Of a stretch of 47,419 nucleotides of DNA, positions 17,000 to 25,289 are shown one piece after another. The stretch lies in NCBI RefSeq assembly GCF_000280905.1, contig NZ_ALAP01000065.1, forward strand, positions 1 to 47,419. The letters are read 5' to 3'. The translations under genes were made by a program, and so were the position numbers. Within the stretch, counting starts at the first letter, position 1. Each line of letters opens with the position of its first letter. The DNA is from Streptomyces sp. AA1529. GTDB lineage: Bacteria; Actinomycetota; Actinomycetes; Streptomycetales; Streptomycetaceae. The notes under the pieces were generated by a model, which was given only the letters and a program-made list of their open reading frames with translations, ran no database searches and had not been told where the DNA came from.

Positions 17000-17005
17000 T
17001 AGGGT
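17000..17005 (+). promoter_or_regulatory. -10 element of small secreted protein gene
   Basis: TAGGGT, a good Streptomyces -10, 43 bp before the ATG at 17048. No clear -35 was found. Confidence 0.4.
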
Positions 17006-17047
17006 CGGCAACGCACCGTATGTGGATCAACGCTCCTTGGAGTCGCC

Positions 17048-17611
17048 ATGCTGCGCCGTACCGCTCGCCGCCTTCTGACCGCCGTCGCCGTCACCGCACT
17101 CGCCGGCACCGCCTTGGCTGCGGGTCCCGCCGCCGCCGACTCGACGGGCCGGGCCGTACCCGCCGGGGAGTTCACCGCCGTCAGCCAGGTGACCGGCAAT
17201 TACATGATTCCGGACGACACCGTGGGCAAGGCGGGCACCTACCTGCAGGTCTACCCCAGCACCGCCCCGGCCGCCTGGAAGACCACCTGGCGATTCGAGC
17301 GCGTCGCCACCTCCGACGGACGCCCGGTCTACCAACTGCAGAGCTCTGCGGGAGCCTGCGCCACCAACGAGAACGGCGAGAACAGCATCGTCTACCTGCG
17401 CGCCTGCTCCACCCGGAACAAGGACCAGTGGTGGCTCCTGGACCCTGTCCACGGCACCGACCCCCAGGACCCGGATCTCGGCATCGTCTCCTACCGTGAC
17501 GAGGATCTGGCGCTGACCGCCCGGGGCGAGGGGGACAACTGGATCGACCTCAAGCGCATGTGGGGCGGGCACCCCTCGCAGCGCCAGGGCTGGCACTTCT
17601 ACCCCGCCTGA
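17048..17611 (+). CDS. Small secreted protein, ricin-B/beta-trefoil-like
   Basis: 187 residues with a clear Sec signal (RRTARRLLTAVAVTALAGTALAAGPAAA, cut after about residue 33). The mature 155 residues contain Trp-rich repeats (WKTTWRFERV, DQWWLLDP, GWHFYPA) and the two cysteines in GACATN and LRACST, a pattern like secreted beta-trefoil lectin domains; the assignment is tentative. TTGGAG lies 6 nt before the ATG. Role unknown, probably extracellular carbohydrate or surface binding. Confidence 0.75.
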   Translation: MLRRTARRLLTAVAVTALAGTALAAGPAAADSTGRAVPAGEFTAVSQVTGNYMIPDDTVGKAGTYLQVYPSTAPAAWKTTWRFERVATSDGRPVYQLQSSAGACATNENGENSIVYLRACSTRNKDQWWLLDPVHGTDPQDPDLGIVSYRDEDLALTARGEGDNWIDLKRMWGGHPSQRQGWHFYPA

Positions 17612-18172
17612 GAAGGACGCGAGTTCCGGGAGCGTGGGCTTCGTCCGGCTGCGGAAGCGAGGGCGGGCGCCGGGGATCAGCAAGGTCCCGGATACGGGCA
17701 CGCCGTGGTAACGAGTCGTCGGTCAACTCTCCCAGCGGCCCACCGGTGACCTCCCGGGCGACCGCCCCCCGCATCGGGTGGAGCCCGCAGATGTCACCGT
17801 CCGGTGGTACACCGCGTCGGAGGAACCCCGCACGGTGCTCGCACTCGCGGGCACATCCCTGGCCTCGGTACCCGTGGCAGGCGCCCGCTGCCTCCCGGCC
17901 GTCCCGGCCGGTGTGCCGCGGACGGGACTCGACGACACCCCGCCAGGAAGGGGATCGCCATGCGACTGGTCTCGAGCGCGGAGAACTCCTCGCTCGACTG
18001 GGCCGGAACCGGCTGCCGAGAGGCCAGGACCGAACCCGCATCGCGCACCATCGACCGGCTGACCAGCCGCCTCCGAACAGGAACGGTCCGTACGGCCCAC
18101 CCGGCCTGTCCGCCTCGCCGGGTGCGTCCTGCAGGCCTGCCCCACCACCGTTCCTGCTTCGAAGGGCTCCCC
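17612..18172. other. Intergenic stretch around chitosanase remnant
   Basis: Apart from the chitosanase fragment at 17830-18001 I see no gene or clear regulatory site in this 560-bp gap. GAAGGG at about 18161-18166 is the ribosome site of the acylphosphatase. Confidence 0.5.
17830..18001 (+). pseudogene. Remnant of GH46 chitosanase (N-terminal fragment)
   Basis: One frame gives a signal-peptide-like RTVLALAGTSLASVPVAGA and then VPRTGLDDTP; the next piece, one frame over, reads KGIAMRLVSSAENSSLDW (to 18001). The string IAMxLVSSAENSSLDW after GLDDP is the hallmark start of mature family 46 chitosanases of Streptomyces. After 18001 similarity stops, so the catalytic region is lost, and the two pieces need a frameshift near 17935-17950. 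A dead gene. Confidence 0.75.
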
Positions 18173-18460
18173 GTGCTGATCCGACGAAACGTCCACCTCC
18201 GCGGCCTCGTCCAGAGCGTGTGCTACCGCGACACCTGCTGCCAACTGGCCCGCGGAGCGGGCGTGAACGGATGGGTCGGCAACCTTCACAACGGCGACGT
18301 GGCAGCCGTCTTCGAAGGCTCACCGGATGGCGTACAGCGCTTGGTGGGCAGGGCTTCCGAGGGACCGGGCGCCGCCGAGGTGACCGAGTGCGCCGTGACC
18401 ACCGAGCGCCCCGAAGGCGATTGCGATGTCCGCGTCCTGGGCACCGCTCCAACCGCATAG
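18173..18460 (+). CDS. Acylphosphatase
   Basis: 95 residues, full length for the family, cytoplasmic. It hydrolyses acyl phosphates such as acetyl or carbamoyl phosphate. The two catalytic residues are present at the usual 18-residue spacing: Arg19 in GLVQSVCYRD and Asn37 in GWVGNL. The P-loop is unusual, with Ser15 and Cys17 where most relatives have Gly (VQGVGFR), and an extra cysteine pair CC at 22-23. GTG start with AAGGG 6 nt upstream. No operon partner. Confidence 0.85.
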   Translation: MLIRRNVHLRGLVQSVCYRDTCCQLARGAGVNGWVGNLHNGDVAAVFEGSPDGVQRLVGRASEGPGAAEVTECAVTTERPEGDCDVRVLGTAPTA

Positions 18461-18753
18461 CGCGCATCGCTCGCTCAGCGAACCGGCGCCGTCAGCACGT
18501 GTAGCGCCGTTCCAGCTCCTCGTCCTCGGCACGGCGGATCAGCCGATGACGTTACGCCCGAGTCCAGGCCTCGGCGACCGGCAGGAGAGGGGTGGTGCGC
18601 AACAGGTCCTGGATCTCGCCGGGTGCGACGACGGCGGGAACACCTCGGCGGACTGCGCCGCTCCGTCCGCGTCCGGCGAGCAGGCTCCGGCGGCCCGGGT
18701 GAACAGCGGGATCGGTGGGAAGGTGCAGGGCCGACGCCGGGGCCTTCACCGGC
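18461..18753. other. Non-coding or decayed gap between acylphosphatase and MarR gene
   Basis: Just under 300 bases. A minus-strand frame (18552-18749) reads PAVVAPGEIQDLLRTTPLLPVAEAW and could be a gene remnant, but has no ribosome site and no recognised relative. Nothing else is seen. Confidence 0.35.
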
Positions 18754-19185
18754 TCAGGAGCCCTCCTGCCGCCGGCGGAAGTAGTTCTCGCGTACCGAAC
18801 GTGTGTGTACCGGCAGGGCCGAGGTATAGGCCCGCCATCCGGTGTCCGTGAGGTGGAGCATCATGAGGCGGCCGCGACCGGCGGCTTCGCGGTCGACCAG
18901 GTCGCGTCTGTCCATCCTGGCGATCTGATGTGACAGGCGTGTCGCAGTCCAGCCCATGAGGACGCCCAGCTCCTTCTGGGTGAGCTGATGTTCCTCGGCT
19001 TCATGAAGACGGGCGAGGATCTGGAAGTCCGCCCCCGACAAGCCGGTGGCAGCGTACACGTCGCGCTCGACGGCAGAGATCACCTCTCCGCTGAAGCGCA
19101 GGAATGATCTCCAGGCTTCCTTCTCGTGCGCGGACAGCGCCGGCTGCGTCGTATCCCCTGCATCTGCACCCTGCAACGACCCCAT
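18754..19185 (-). CDS. MarR-family transcriptional regulator
   Basis: 143 residues, typical MarR length. The wHTH is clear: LSGADFQILARLHEAEEHQLTQKELGVLMGWTATRLSHQIARMDRRDLVDREAAGRGRLMML, including the DR wing. AAAGGG precedes the ATG. It is divergent from an NAD-dependent dehydrogenase, with a TTGAT-AC-ATCAA palindrome between them, so it probably represses both. Its ligand may be a substrate or inducer of the dehydrogenase; not determinable. Confidence 0.93.
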   Translation of the reverse strand: MGSLQGADAGDTTQPALSAHEKEAWRSFLRFSGEVISAVERDVYAATGLSGADFQILARLHEAEEHQLTQKELGVLMGWTATRLSHQIARMDRRDLVDREAAGRGRLMMLHLTDTGWRAYTSALPVHTRSVRENYFRRRQEGS

Positions 19186-19231
19186 GGTTTCCCTTTCGCT
19201 CTCGTGCCGTACGGTAAACGTCCACGATGAA

Positions 19232-19243
19232 TTGATACATCAA
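19232..19243. promoter_or_regulatory. MarR-type operator palindrome
   Basis: TTGATACATCAA (5-bp arms, 2-bp centre) in the AT-rich middle of the divergent intergenic region, with a second half-site ATTGATAC at about 19244-19251. This matches the usual TTGAT-N2-ATCAA form of MarR operators. Confidence 0.75.
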
Positions 19244-19275
19244 ATTGATACGACAACTTCGACTCGGGAGTGAAG

Positions 19276-20181
19276 ATGAACCAACCGGTAGCGATCCTCG
19301 GGACCGGCGACTCGGGCTCGGCCATGGCCAGGCGACTGCTCCAAACGGGCTTCCCGGTCCGCGTCTGGAACCGGACCACGTCACGGGCCCGACCGCTCGC
19401 CGACGACGGGGCTCTGATCTGCGCGACCGCAGCCGAGGCGGTGCGCTCCACCCGAGTCGTCGTGGTGACCGTCTTCGACACTCAGGCGGTACTCGACGTC
19501 CTGCGGCACATCGCTCCGGCCCTCGAGCCGGACACCGTCGTCGTGCAGAGCGCGACCGTGGGGGGCGAGATCACCGAAGTGATCGAAACGGCCTCTCGTC
19601 TCGACGTGCCGATTCTCGACGCCCCCTTCCTCGGCAACCCGGGGCCGGCCGCACGCGGGGAACTCACGCTGATGGTGGCCGGTACGCGACCGCACAAGGT
19701 CGCGGCGACACCCGTACTGGAAGCCCTCGCGTCCCACGTCGTGGACGTCGACGACCGCCCCGGTAGGGCCAGCCTGCTGAAGCTGGTGTGCAACGCCTGG
19801 CTCTTCGGGATGAACGCGATGGCTGCGCAGTCGGCGGTGCTGGCCGAGGCCTTCGGACTGGACCCGTCGCTGTTCATCCGCGCTGTCACCGGCACCCACG
19901 CGGACAGTGCCTACCTGCACTACCGCTCCGCTCAGCTGACCGGACGGAGCGAGGAGGCTCTGAGTCCCGTCCGCGCCGCCGTCAAGGACCTGAGGCACCT
20001 CCGCGCCGCCTCGGCGTCCGTGGGAGTGCCCGACGCGTTGCTCAGCACGATCCAGGAAATCTACGACCGGGCCGGAGCCGCAGGGCTCGGCGACCGGGAC
20101 CTGGCATCGATCCGGGACGTTCTCGCCCCGGTCGGTGAAACCCGACGAGTTCACGTGGATCACTCGCCGTCCGGCGAGTGA
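19276..20181 (+). CDS. NAD(P)-dependent beta-hydroxyacid dehydrogenase family protein
   Basis: 301 residues. N-terminal Rossmann fold with VAILGTGDSGSAMARRLLQTGFPVRVWNRTTSRA, and the conserved APFLGNPGPAARGELTLMVAG substrate loop; the catalytic Lys of the 3-hydroxyisobutyrate/6-phosphogluconate dehydrogenase superfamily is probably the one in SLLKLVCNAW. It could reduce or oxidise a small beta-hydroxy acid, or act like imine reductases of the same fold. Start chosen at ATG 19276, 5 nt after GGGAG; a GTG two codons earlier is less likely. Probably repressed by the divergent MarR protein. Confidence 0.88.
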   Translation: MNQPVAILGTGDSGSAMARRLLQTGFPVRVWNRTTSRARPLADDGALICATAAEAVRSTRVVVVTVFDTQAVLDVLRHIAPALEPDTVVVQSATVGGEITEVIETASRLDVPILDAPFLGNPGPAARGELTLMVAGTRPHKVAATPVLEALASHVVDVDDRPGRASLLKLVCNAWLFGMNAMAAQSAVLAEAFGLDPSLFIRAVTGTHADSAYLHYRSAQLTGRSEEALSPVRAAVKDLRHLRAASASVGVPDALLSTIQEIYDRAGAAGLGDRDLASIRDVLAPVGETRRVHVDHSPSGE

Positions 20182-20361
20182 CACCGGGCCCTGCACCGCC
20201 GGTGACCCGCCGAAGCGCGCGGAACCGCCGGACGTCCCGCAGCTCTGCGCATTGCCTGCTTCGCCCTCCACCGCTCCCTCGTCCGCGAGCGCGGACACGA
20301 CCGCCCACGCCGACGGACTGCGGCGGCGGCAGTGCGGCGTGAACGCTTCCTGCGTCGGCGC

Positions 20362-20607
20362 CTACTCGGTGGGGGAGGGAGGTGGGGTCGGCCGTCGGAA
20401 GCGGGCGAGGGCTGCGGCGTGGGCTGTGGCCTGTCCCCGTTGGGTGGCGGCGGTGGTGTCCGCGATGTGCAGCAGCCGGCTGCTGACGACGGCCAAGGCC
20501 TGGAAGATCGCACACCGCGCTGTGCTGGGGTGGCTCTGGTGCCAGCTGATGCGCGCCAACTCCTGTCCGTACGCATTCGCGCTCGGCGCGTGCTCCGTGC
20601 CGTTCAT
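20362..20607 (-). CDS. Small hypothetical protein
   Basis: 81 residues from an ATG with AGGAGG 7 nt upstream, which makes it a credible gene although it has no recognised domain. The sequence is helical in the middle (ARISWHQSHPSTARCAIFQALAVVSSRLLHIADTTAATQRGQ) with a Pro-rich end RRPTPPPSPTE. No signal peptide or membrane segment. Function unknown. Confidence 0.6.
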   Translation of the reverse strand: MNGTEHAPSANAYGQELARISWHQSHPSTARCAIFQALAVVSSRLLHIADTTAATQRGQATAHAAALARFRRPTPPPSPTE

Positions 20608-20667
20608 GTCGTTGCCTCCTGCCGGTGGAGTATCACGCTGATGTCGGTGAAGTCCGGCGCGTATGTC

Positions 20668-21080
20668 AGCCGGTGACCCGGTCCACCCGAGCACGGCCCG
20701 CGCCTGGTGCTGCTCGCCGGTGAGTTTGTGGCGGCGTTGGCGGGTGCTGTTCACCGCGCGGTCCCGCTCGGCGGCACGGTGGGTGAAGCCGACGTCCAGT
20801 GGACCGTATTCGGACCGACGAACGCGCATCTGCACGCTCTGAGCATCGAAATACTGGCGGGGCAAGGCGAACAGGGCTGCGCCTCGCCGACGCGGTCGAC
20901 GTCAGCGTGCTGCCCGGCCGCGAGCGCCCGCTTACGTTCACCCTGGAACCGGCACGCTGCTACGACCTGCGCCGCGCCGCACCGGCCGCGCCGGTGCACC
21001 TCTTGGACCTGGAACGGCTGAGCCCCGCCTCCGGCGCCGCGCGAGGCCCGGGCCCACGCCCTTCGGTGCCCGCCCGGTGA
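20668..21080 (+). pseudogene. Possible frameshifted gene of unknown function
   Basis: One frame from about 20668-20880 reads VLLAGEFVAALAGAVHRAVPL... EADVQWTVFGPTNAHLHALSIEIL; after about 20880 coding-like sequence continues in another frame as LRLADAVDVSVLPGRERPLTFTLEPARCYDL... to the stop at 21080. Both halves look protein-like and join plausibly, but I do not recognise the family and there is no ribosome site at the 5' end. Tentative. Confidence 0.3.
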
Positions 21081-21087
21081 GCCGCCG

Positions 21088-22257
21088 TCACACCAGGACC
21101 GGCAGTGCGGCCAGGCCGCGGACCAGCCGGGTCGGGCGCCACTCCAGCTCCGCCGGGTCCACGGCCGGCCGGATGTCCGGGAACCGGGTCAGCACCATCC
21201 GCAGCGCGACCTCCCCCTCCAGCCGGGCGAGCGGCGCCCCCAGGCACCGGTGGATTCCGTGACCGAAGGCGAGATGCCCGGAGGCGTCCCGGGCGAGGTC
21301 CAGCCGGTCGGGCGAGGGATAGCGGCCGGGGTCCCGGTTGGCGGTACCGATCGCCACCTGCACCGGGCACCCCGGCGGCAGGTCGGTGCCGCCGAGTGTG
21401 CTGGGCTGTGTCGTGAACCGGAAGGTGGCCGTGCTCACGGGGGAGCTGTGCCGCAGCAGTTCGTCGAGCACGTCACGTACCCGGTGCGGGGCACGGCGCA
21501 GCAGTGCGAGTTCGGCGGGGTGCTGCAGCAGGGCGAGGAGCGAACTGCCGATGAAGTGGGTGGTCGTCTCGTGCCCGGCGACGAGCAGCAGCACGCCGAG
21601 GGACACCAGTTCCTCCTCGCTCAGCCGGTCCGCGCCGTCCCGGGCCGCGATCAGCCGGTCCAGGAGTCCGTCCCCGCTCCGGATCCGCTTCTCGGCGACG
21701 AGTCCTGCCATGTAGTCGGCCAGCGTGTGCGAGGCCGCGTCGATCACCTCGGGCCGGCCTGCCGCGAACAGGTCGGCGGACCAGCGCCGCACGTCCGCCC
21801 GGTCGCTCGCGGGCACTCCCAGCAGCTCGCAGATGACCGCGACGGGCAGCGGCATGGCCAACTCCTCGACCGCGTCGACCGGCCCGGGGGAGTGCCACCG
21901 CCGCAGCAGCGCCGCGGTGACCTGTTCGACGAACGGGCGCAGCGCCGCGACGGCGCCGGTGGTGAAGGCGCCGGTGACCAGCTTCCGCAGCCGGCTGTGC
22001 CGCGGGGGATCGCTGGCCAGCATGCTCCGGGTCACGGCGGGGTGCAGGCGGCGCCGTGCGGGCGCGTTCGCGAAGAAGGCGGCGGTGTCCTTCGACAGCC
22101 GCGGGTCGCCGAGCGCCTGCCGGGCCTCGGTGTACCCGGTGACGAGATGGCCGGTGCGCCCCGCCGGACCGCTCCGCACCGCGCGCACCGGCTCGTCGCG
22201 CCGCGGCGAACCGCCCTGCCCGTGCGTCTCCTGGCGGCTGGATGCGGACTCCTGCAC
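21088..22257 (-). CDS. Cytochrome P450
   Basis: 389 residues, soluble bacterial class. Landmarks: oxygen-activation helix AGHETTTH, the ExxR motif in DELLRHSSP, and the haem-binding loop AFGHGIHRCLGAPLARLE with Cys338 as thiolate ligand. The GTG at 22257 is chosen because GGGAGG lies 8 nt upstream; an ATG at 22284 lacks a ribosome site. It hydroxylates or otherwise oxidises an unknown substrate and needs a ferredoxin and reductase, neither of which is encoded nearby. An Lrp-type regulator lies upstream on the same strand. Confidence 0.95.
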   Translation of the reverse strand: MQESASSRQETHGQGGSPRRDEPVRAVRSGPAGRTGHLVTGYTEARQALGDPRLSKDTAAFFANAPARRRLHPAVTRSMLASDPPRHSRLRKLVTGAFTTGAVAALRPFVEQVTAALLRRWHSPGPVDAVEELAMPLPVAVICELLGVPASDRADVRRWSADLFAAGRPEVIDAASHTLADYMAGLVAEKRIRSGDGLLDRLIAARDGADRLSEEELVSLGVLLLVAGHETTTHFIGSSLLALLQHPAELALLRRAPHRVRDVLDELLRHSSPVSTATFRFTTQPSTLGGTDLPPGCPVQVAIGTANRDPGRYPSPDRLDLARDASGHLAFGHGIHRCLGAPLARLEGEVALRMVLTRFPDIRPAVDPAELEWRPTRLVRGLAALPVLV

Positions 22258-22423
22258 GGTGCCGACCTCCCGACCCCTGGGCATGCCGCCGCTGTCGCGG
22301 CGGGTGAGGTGCGCCGCGCGGACCGCGAACGCCCCGACAGACTACGGGCCCCCGCCGCCTCGCCCGGCGTCCGCGGCCCCCGGCACGTCGGGACGCGGGA
22401 GCCGGAGACGCCGCGCGGAGGGC

Positions 22424-22867
22424 TCACGCGTCCTTCACCGGGACCGGCCGCTCGAAGAACGTCTCCAGGACGACGGTGGCCTGGGTCCCGCTGACCCCCT
22501 CGATCGCGTACAGCCGCCGCAGTACGTCCTGCAGTTGCCCGGTGGTCGAGGTGCGCACCTTCACCAGCACCGAGGCGCTGCCGGCGATGACATGGGCCTC
22601 CTGGATCTCGGGCAGCGCGGCAAGAGCGGGTGCGGAGTCGCCCATCCAGGCCGTGGAGTCGAGCATGACGTAGGCCAGTACGTCTCCACCCACCGCGGCC
22701 GGATCCACCTCGACGGTGGTCCGCCGGATCACGCCGCGTTCGCGCAGCTTCCGCACCCGTTCGTGGGTGGCGCCGGGGGACAGGCCGACCGCCTCGCCGA
22801 GGGCGGCATAGGACTCCGTGGCGTCCTGCTGGAGCCGGGTCAGCAGGGCGCGGTCGATATGATCCAC
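22424..22867 (-). CDS. Lrp/AsnC-family transcriptional regulator
   Basis: 147 residues from GTG 22867 (GGGAG 4-5 nt upstream); a TTG at 22885 would add six residues but is poorly spaced. N-terminal HTH (DRALLTRLQQDATESYAALGEAVGLSPGATHERVRKLRERGVIRR) and a RAM ligand domain (GSASVLVKVRTSTTGQLQDVLRRLYAIEGVSGTQATVVL). Such proteins form octamers and sense amino acids. Divergent from an SMP-30-like lactonase with a nested palindrome between, so autoregulation and control of the lactonase are likely. Confidence 0.93.
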   Translation of the reverse strand: MDHIDRALLTRLQQDATESYAALGEAVGLSPGATHERVRKLRERGVIRRTTVEVDPAAVGGDVLAYVMLDSTAWMGDSAPALAALPEIQEAHVIAGSASVLVKVRTSTTGQLQDVLRRLYAIEGVSGTQATVVLETFFERPVPVKDA

Positions 22868-22898
22868 AACTCTCCCGTTCGACAAAATCCTGTGCTAG

Positions 22899-22932
22899 CA
22901 ATACATCATACTGCTGATGTCGGCGAGTATTG
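22899..22932. promoter_or_regulatory. Nested inverted repeats, probable Lrp operator
   Basis: Outer arms CAATAC (22899-22904) and GTATTG (22927-22932), inner arms ACATCA (22903-22908) and TGATGT (22915-22920), all perfect. AT-rich and centred between the divergent start codons; suits binding of a multimeric Lrp protein. Confidence 0.65.
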
Positions 22933-22962
22933 AATGAGATTCGGACGCGAGAGGGTGTTTCC

Positions 22963-23922
22963 ATGACTGCCGAACGACGGCTCCCGCTCCACGAGTGCTT
23001 CGACGACCGCTTCCGCTCCGGGCGCTGCACGGTCGGTGACGAGAGACTGGAGGTGCTGCACACCGGGTGCCGCTGGGCCGAAGGCCCGGTGTACCTGCCC
23101 GCCTGGCGGCAACTGCTCTGGAGTGACATCCCGAACGACAGGATGCTCCGCTGGGACGAGGAGAGCGGCGCCGTCAGCGTCTTCCGCCGCGAGGCCGGCC
23201 ACACCAACGGCAACACCCTCGACCGGCAGGGCCGCCTGATCACCTGCGAGCAGGGGAACCGCCGGGTGACACGGACCGAGCACGACGGCACCCGCACGGT
23301 GCTGGCCGACCGCTGGCAGGGCAAGCGGCTCAACAGCCCCAACGACGCAGCGGTGACCTCGGACGGCGCGATCTGGTTCTCCGACCCGGACTTCGGCATC
23401 ACCAGCGACTACGAGGGGCACCGGGCGGAGAGCGAGATCGGCGCGAACAACGTCTACCGGATCGACCCCGCGACCGGGCGGGTGACGGTGGCGGCGGACG
23501 GATTCGGAGCCCCCAACGGCCTGGTGTTCTCGGCGGACGAACGGCAGTTGTTCGTCTCCGACACCCGCGCCGGATGCATCCGGGTCTTCCCGGTGCGCGA
23601 GGACGGAACGCTGGGCGAGGGTGCGGTGTTCGCGGATGCCGCGGAGCGGCCCGAGGCCCGTTTCGACAACCTCCGCTTCGACGCCGACGGCCGGCTGTGG
23701 GCGGCGGCGATGAACGACGGTGTGCACTGCTACGACCCGGACGGCACGCTGATCGGCCGGCTCGACGTACCGGAGCCGGTCGCCAACATCGCCTGGGGCG
23801 GCGCCAAACGCAACCGCCTCTTCATCACCGCCACGACCTCGCTGTACTCGCTGGTGACCGGAGTGACGGGCACACACCCGACCGGCCCCGGCCGGCGTCC
23901 GGCAGCCGTCACCCTGCCGTAG
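22963..23922 (+). CDS. SMP-30/gluconolactonase-like sugar lactonase
   Basis: 319 residues, six-bladed beta-propeller of the SMP-30/LRE family. Metal-site residues are recognisable: Glu in RWAEGPVYLP, Asn in LNSPNDAAV, and Asn/Asp in APNGLVFSADE and SDTRAG. It opens sugar lactones (for example glucono- or galactono-lactone) using a divalent metal. No signal peptide, so cytoplasmic. ATG at 22963 with GAGAGGG about 6-9 nt upstream. Divergent from the Lrp regulator, which probably controls it; no dehydrogenase partner is adjacent. Confidence 0.9.
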   Translation: MTAERRLPLHECFDDRFRSGRCTVGDERLEVLHTGCRWAEGPVYLPAWRQLLWSDIPNDRMLRWDEESGAVSVFRREAGHTNGNTLDRQGRLITCEQGNRRVTRTEHDGTRTVLADRWQGKRLNSPNDAAVTSDGAIWFSDPDFGITSDYEGHRAESEIGANNVYRIDPATGRVTVAADGFGAPNGLVFSADERQLFVSDTRAGCIRVFPVREDGTLGEGAVFADAAERPEARFDNLRFDADGRLWAAAMNDGVHCYDPDGTLIGRLDVPEPVANIAWGGAKRNRLFITATTSLYSLVTGVTGTHPTGPGRRPAAVTLP

Positions 23923-24000
23923 CCCTGAGGCCTGCCCCGAGACCGGCGGCGGGAGGCGCTCCGTCCGGCCGGCCGCGGAGGCCCCGACCCGCGGCGGGAC

Positions 24001-24015
24001 CCGGGCGTTGCCCGG
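24001..24015. terminator. Possible hairpin after lactonase gene
   Basis: CCGGGC (24001-24006), GTT loop, GCCCGG (24010-24015): a 6-bp GC stem about 80 bp after the stop codon. Weak. Confidence 0.3.
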
Positions 24016-24114
24016 TCGCGGGGCGAGCGGACCGCCGGCCGGGCCCGACCGGGTCGGTGCGGGCAGATCCGTACATGCCCTCGTCGCGGGGCGGCGCAGC
24101 GGCTCGGCTTCGGC

Positions 24115-24200
24115 CTACGCCGCGCAGAACTCGTTGCCTTCGGGGTCCCGGAGCACCCGCCAGTGGCCGGCGGGCCCCTGGCCGCGCGGGCCCACCCATC
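24115..24200 (-). pseudogene. Remnant of VOC/glyoxalase-like protein (C-terminal tail)
   Basis: The frame ending at 24115 closes with GHWRVLRDPEGNEFCAA, a very typical end of vicinal-oxygen-chelate (glyoxalase-like) proteins (DPEGNEFC). Upstream residues are low-complexity and in part overlap the 5' side of the plus-strand hydrolase region, and no complete domain is present. A decayed fragment. Confidence 0.5.
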
Positions 24201-24351
24201 CGCGGACGCTCCGGCTCCGAAGTGGAAGACGAGCCCGCAGACGGGCGAACCGCGTTGGCGGCGGTGCCCGGCCCGGCAGGAACCGGCCGCCGGTGGACCG
24301 GATCGGCCCGTCCTGCGAACCTGGCTGCCCGCCCAGTTCGAGGAGTGCCCG

Positions 24352-25008
24352 GTGCAAGACCCCGCTTCCGCAGTGTCGCTGGCCATGCCGGCTGCCGTAC
24401 CGCAGGCCGCGGTCCTGGTCCTGCACGGAGGCCGCGCCGACGGGTTGGAAGCCCCGCCGCCGTGGAACCTGCCCGGCGCCCGGATGCGGCCCTTCGTGCG
24501 GATGATCGGACGGGCGACCGCCGGGCAGGGTGTGGTGCTCGGCACGGTCCGCTATCGCCACCGGGGCTGGAACGGTGACCGTCAGGACGCGGCGCGGGAC
24601 GCCCGGCAGGCCCTCTCGGAGCTGGCGGACCGGGTGGGTGAGGTTCCCGTCGTGCTGCTCGGGCACTCGATGGGCGGCCGGGCCGCACTGCGGGTGGCAG
24701 GACATCCGAGTGTGCGGGGCGTTGTCGGCCTCGCACCCTGGTGCCCCCCGGGGGAGCCGGTGGCGCACCTCGCCGGCTCGCGCGTCGCCTTGGTGCACGG
24801 CGACCGCGACCGGACGACGGATCCGCGTGCTTCGGAGGAGTTCGTACGGCGGGCCCGCGCCGGGGGAGCGGAGGCCCGCATGATTCCGGTGCCCGGCGGG
24901 GACCACGCGATGCTCCGCCGGCCGGGCTTCTGGCACCGTCTCACCACCCGCCTGGTCACCGGGCTGCTCGATCCGACGGCACGGCCGCCGCGTGCCGCCG
25001 CTCGGTAG
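24352..25008 (+). CDS. Alpha/beta hydrolase
   Basis: 218 residues, cytoplasmic. Nucleophile elbow LLGHSMGG (Ser), acid Asp in VHGDRDRTTDP and His in PGGDHAML form the expected catalytic triad in order; an oxyanion LHGG lies near the N-terminus (VLVLHGGRADG). Likely a small esterase or dienelactone-hydrolase-like enzyme of unknown substrate. The GTG start at 24352 has GAGGAG 6 nt upstream; in-frame sequence further upstream is low-complexity. It stands alone between the lactonase and the aldo-keto reductase. Confidence 0.85.
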   Translation: MQDPASAVSLAMPAAVPQAAVLVLHGGRADGLEAPPPWNLPGARMRPFVRMIGRATAGQGVVLGTVRYRHRGWNGDRQDAARDARQALSELADRVGEVPVVLLGHSMGGRAALRVAGHPSVRGVVGLAPWCPPGEPVAHLAGSRVALVHGDRDRTTDPRASEEFVRRARAGGAEARMIPVPGGDHAMLRRPGFWHRLTTRLVTGLLDPTARPPRAAAR

Positions 25009-25289
25009 ACCGCGGCTGCCGCAGAGGGTGCAGGGCTCGGCAGAGGACGGGCGGCCGCCCCTTCGTGCCGCTTCGCGCGCGCGGGGGAGCCGCAGTCGGT
25101 GCCGGTGCGCCCGGAGTCCCGCCGCTGCGCACCCGCCGCGGCGCGACCGACCGGGACCGCTTTCACCCGGCGGGTGCCGGGCGCGGTCGGCTCGTCGGTG
25201 CCGGAACCCGGAGAGCGGCTGCTGCTCGGTGCGCTTCCGCACGGACACGAGCCCGGTTCGGCCGGGAGTTCGGCTGGTACGTTGCGTGG

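Noticed and set aside
20751..20999. Minus-strand 82-residue frame with several cysteines
   Set aside because: No ribosome site and it overlaps better coding-like plus-strand sequence; composition resembles a shadow.
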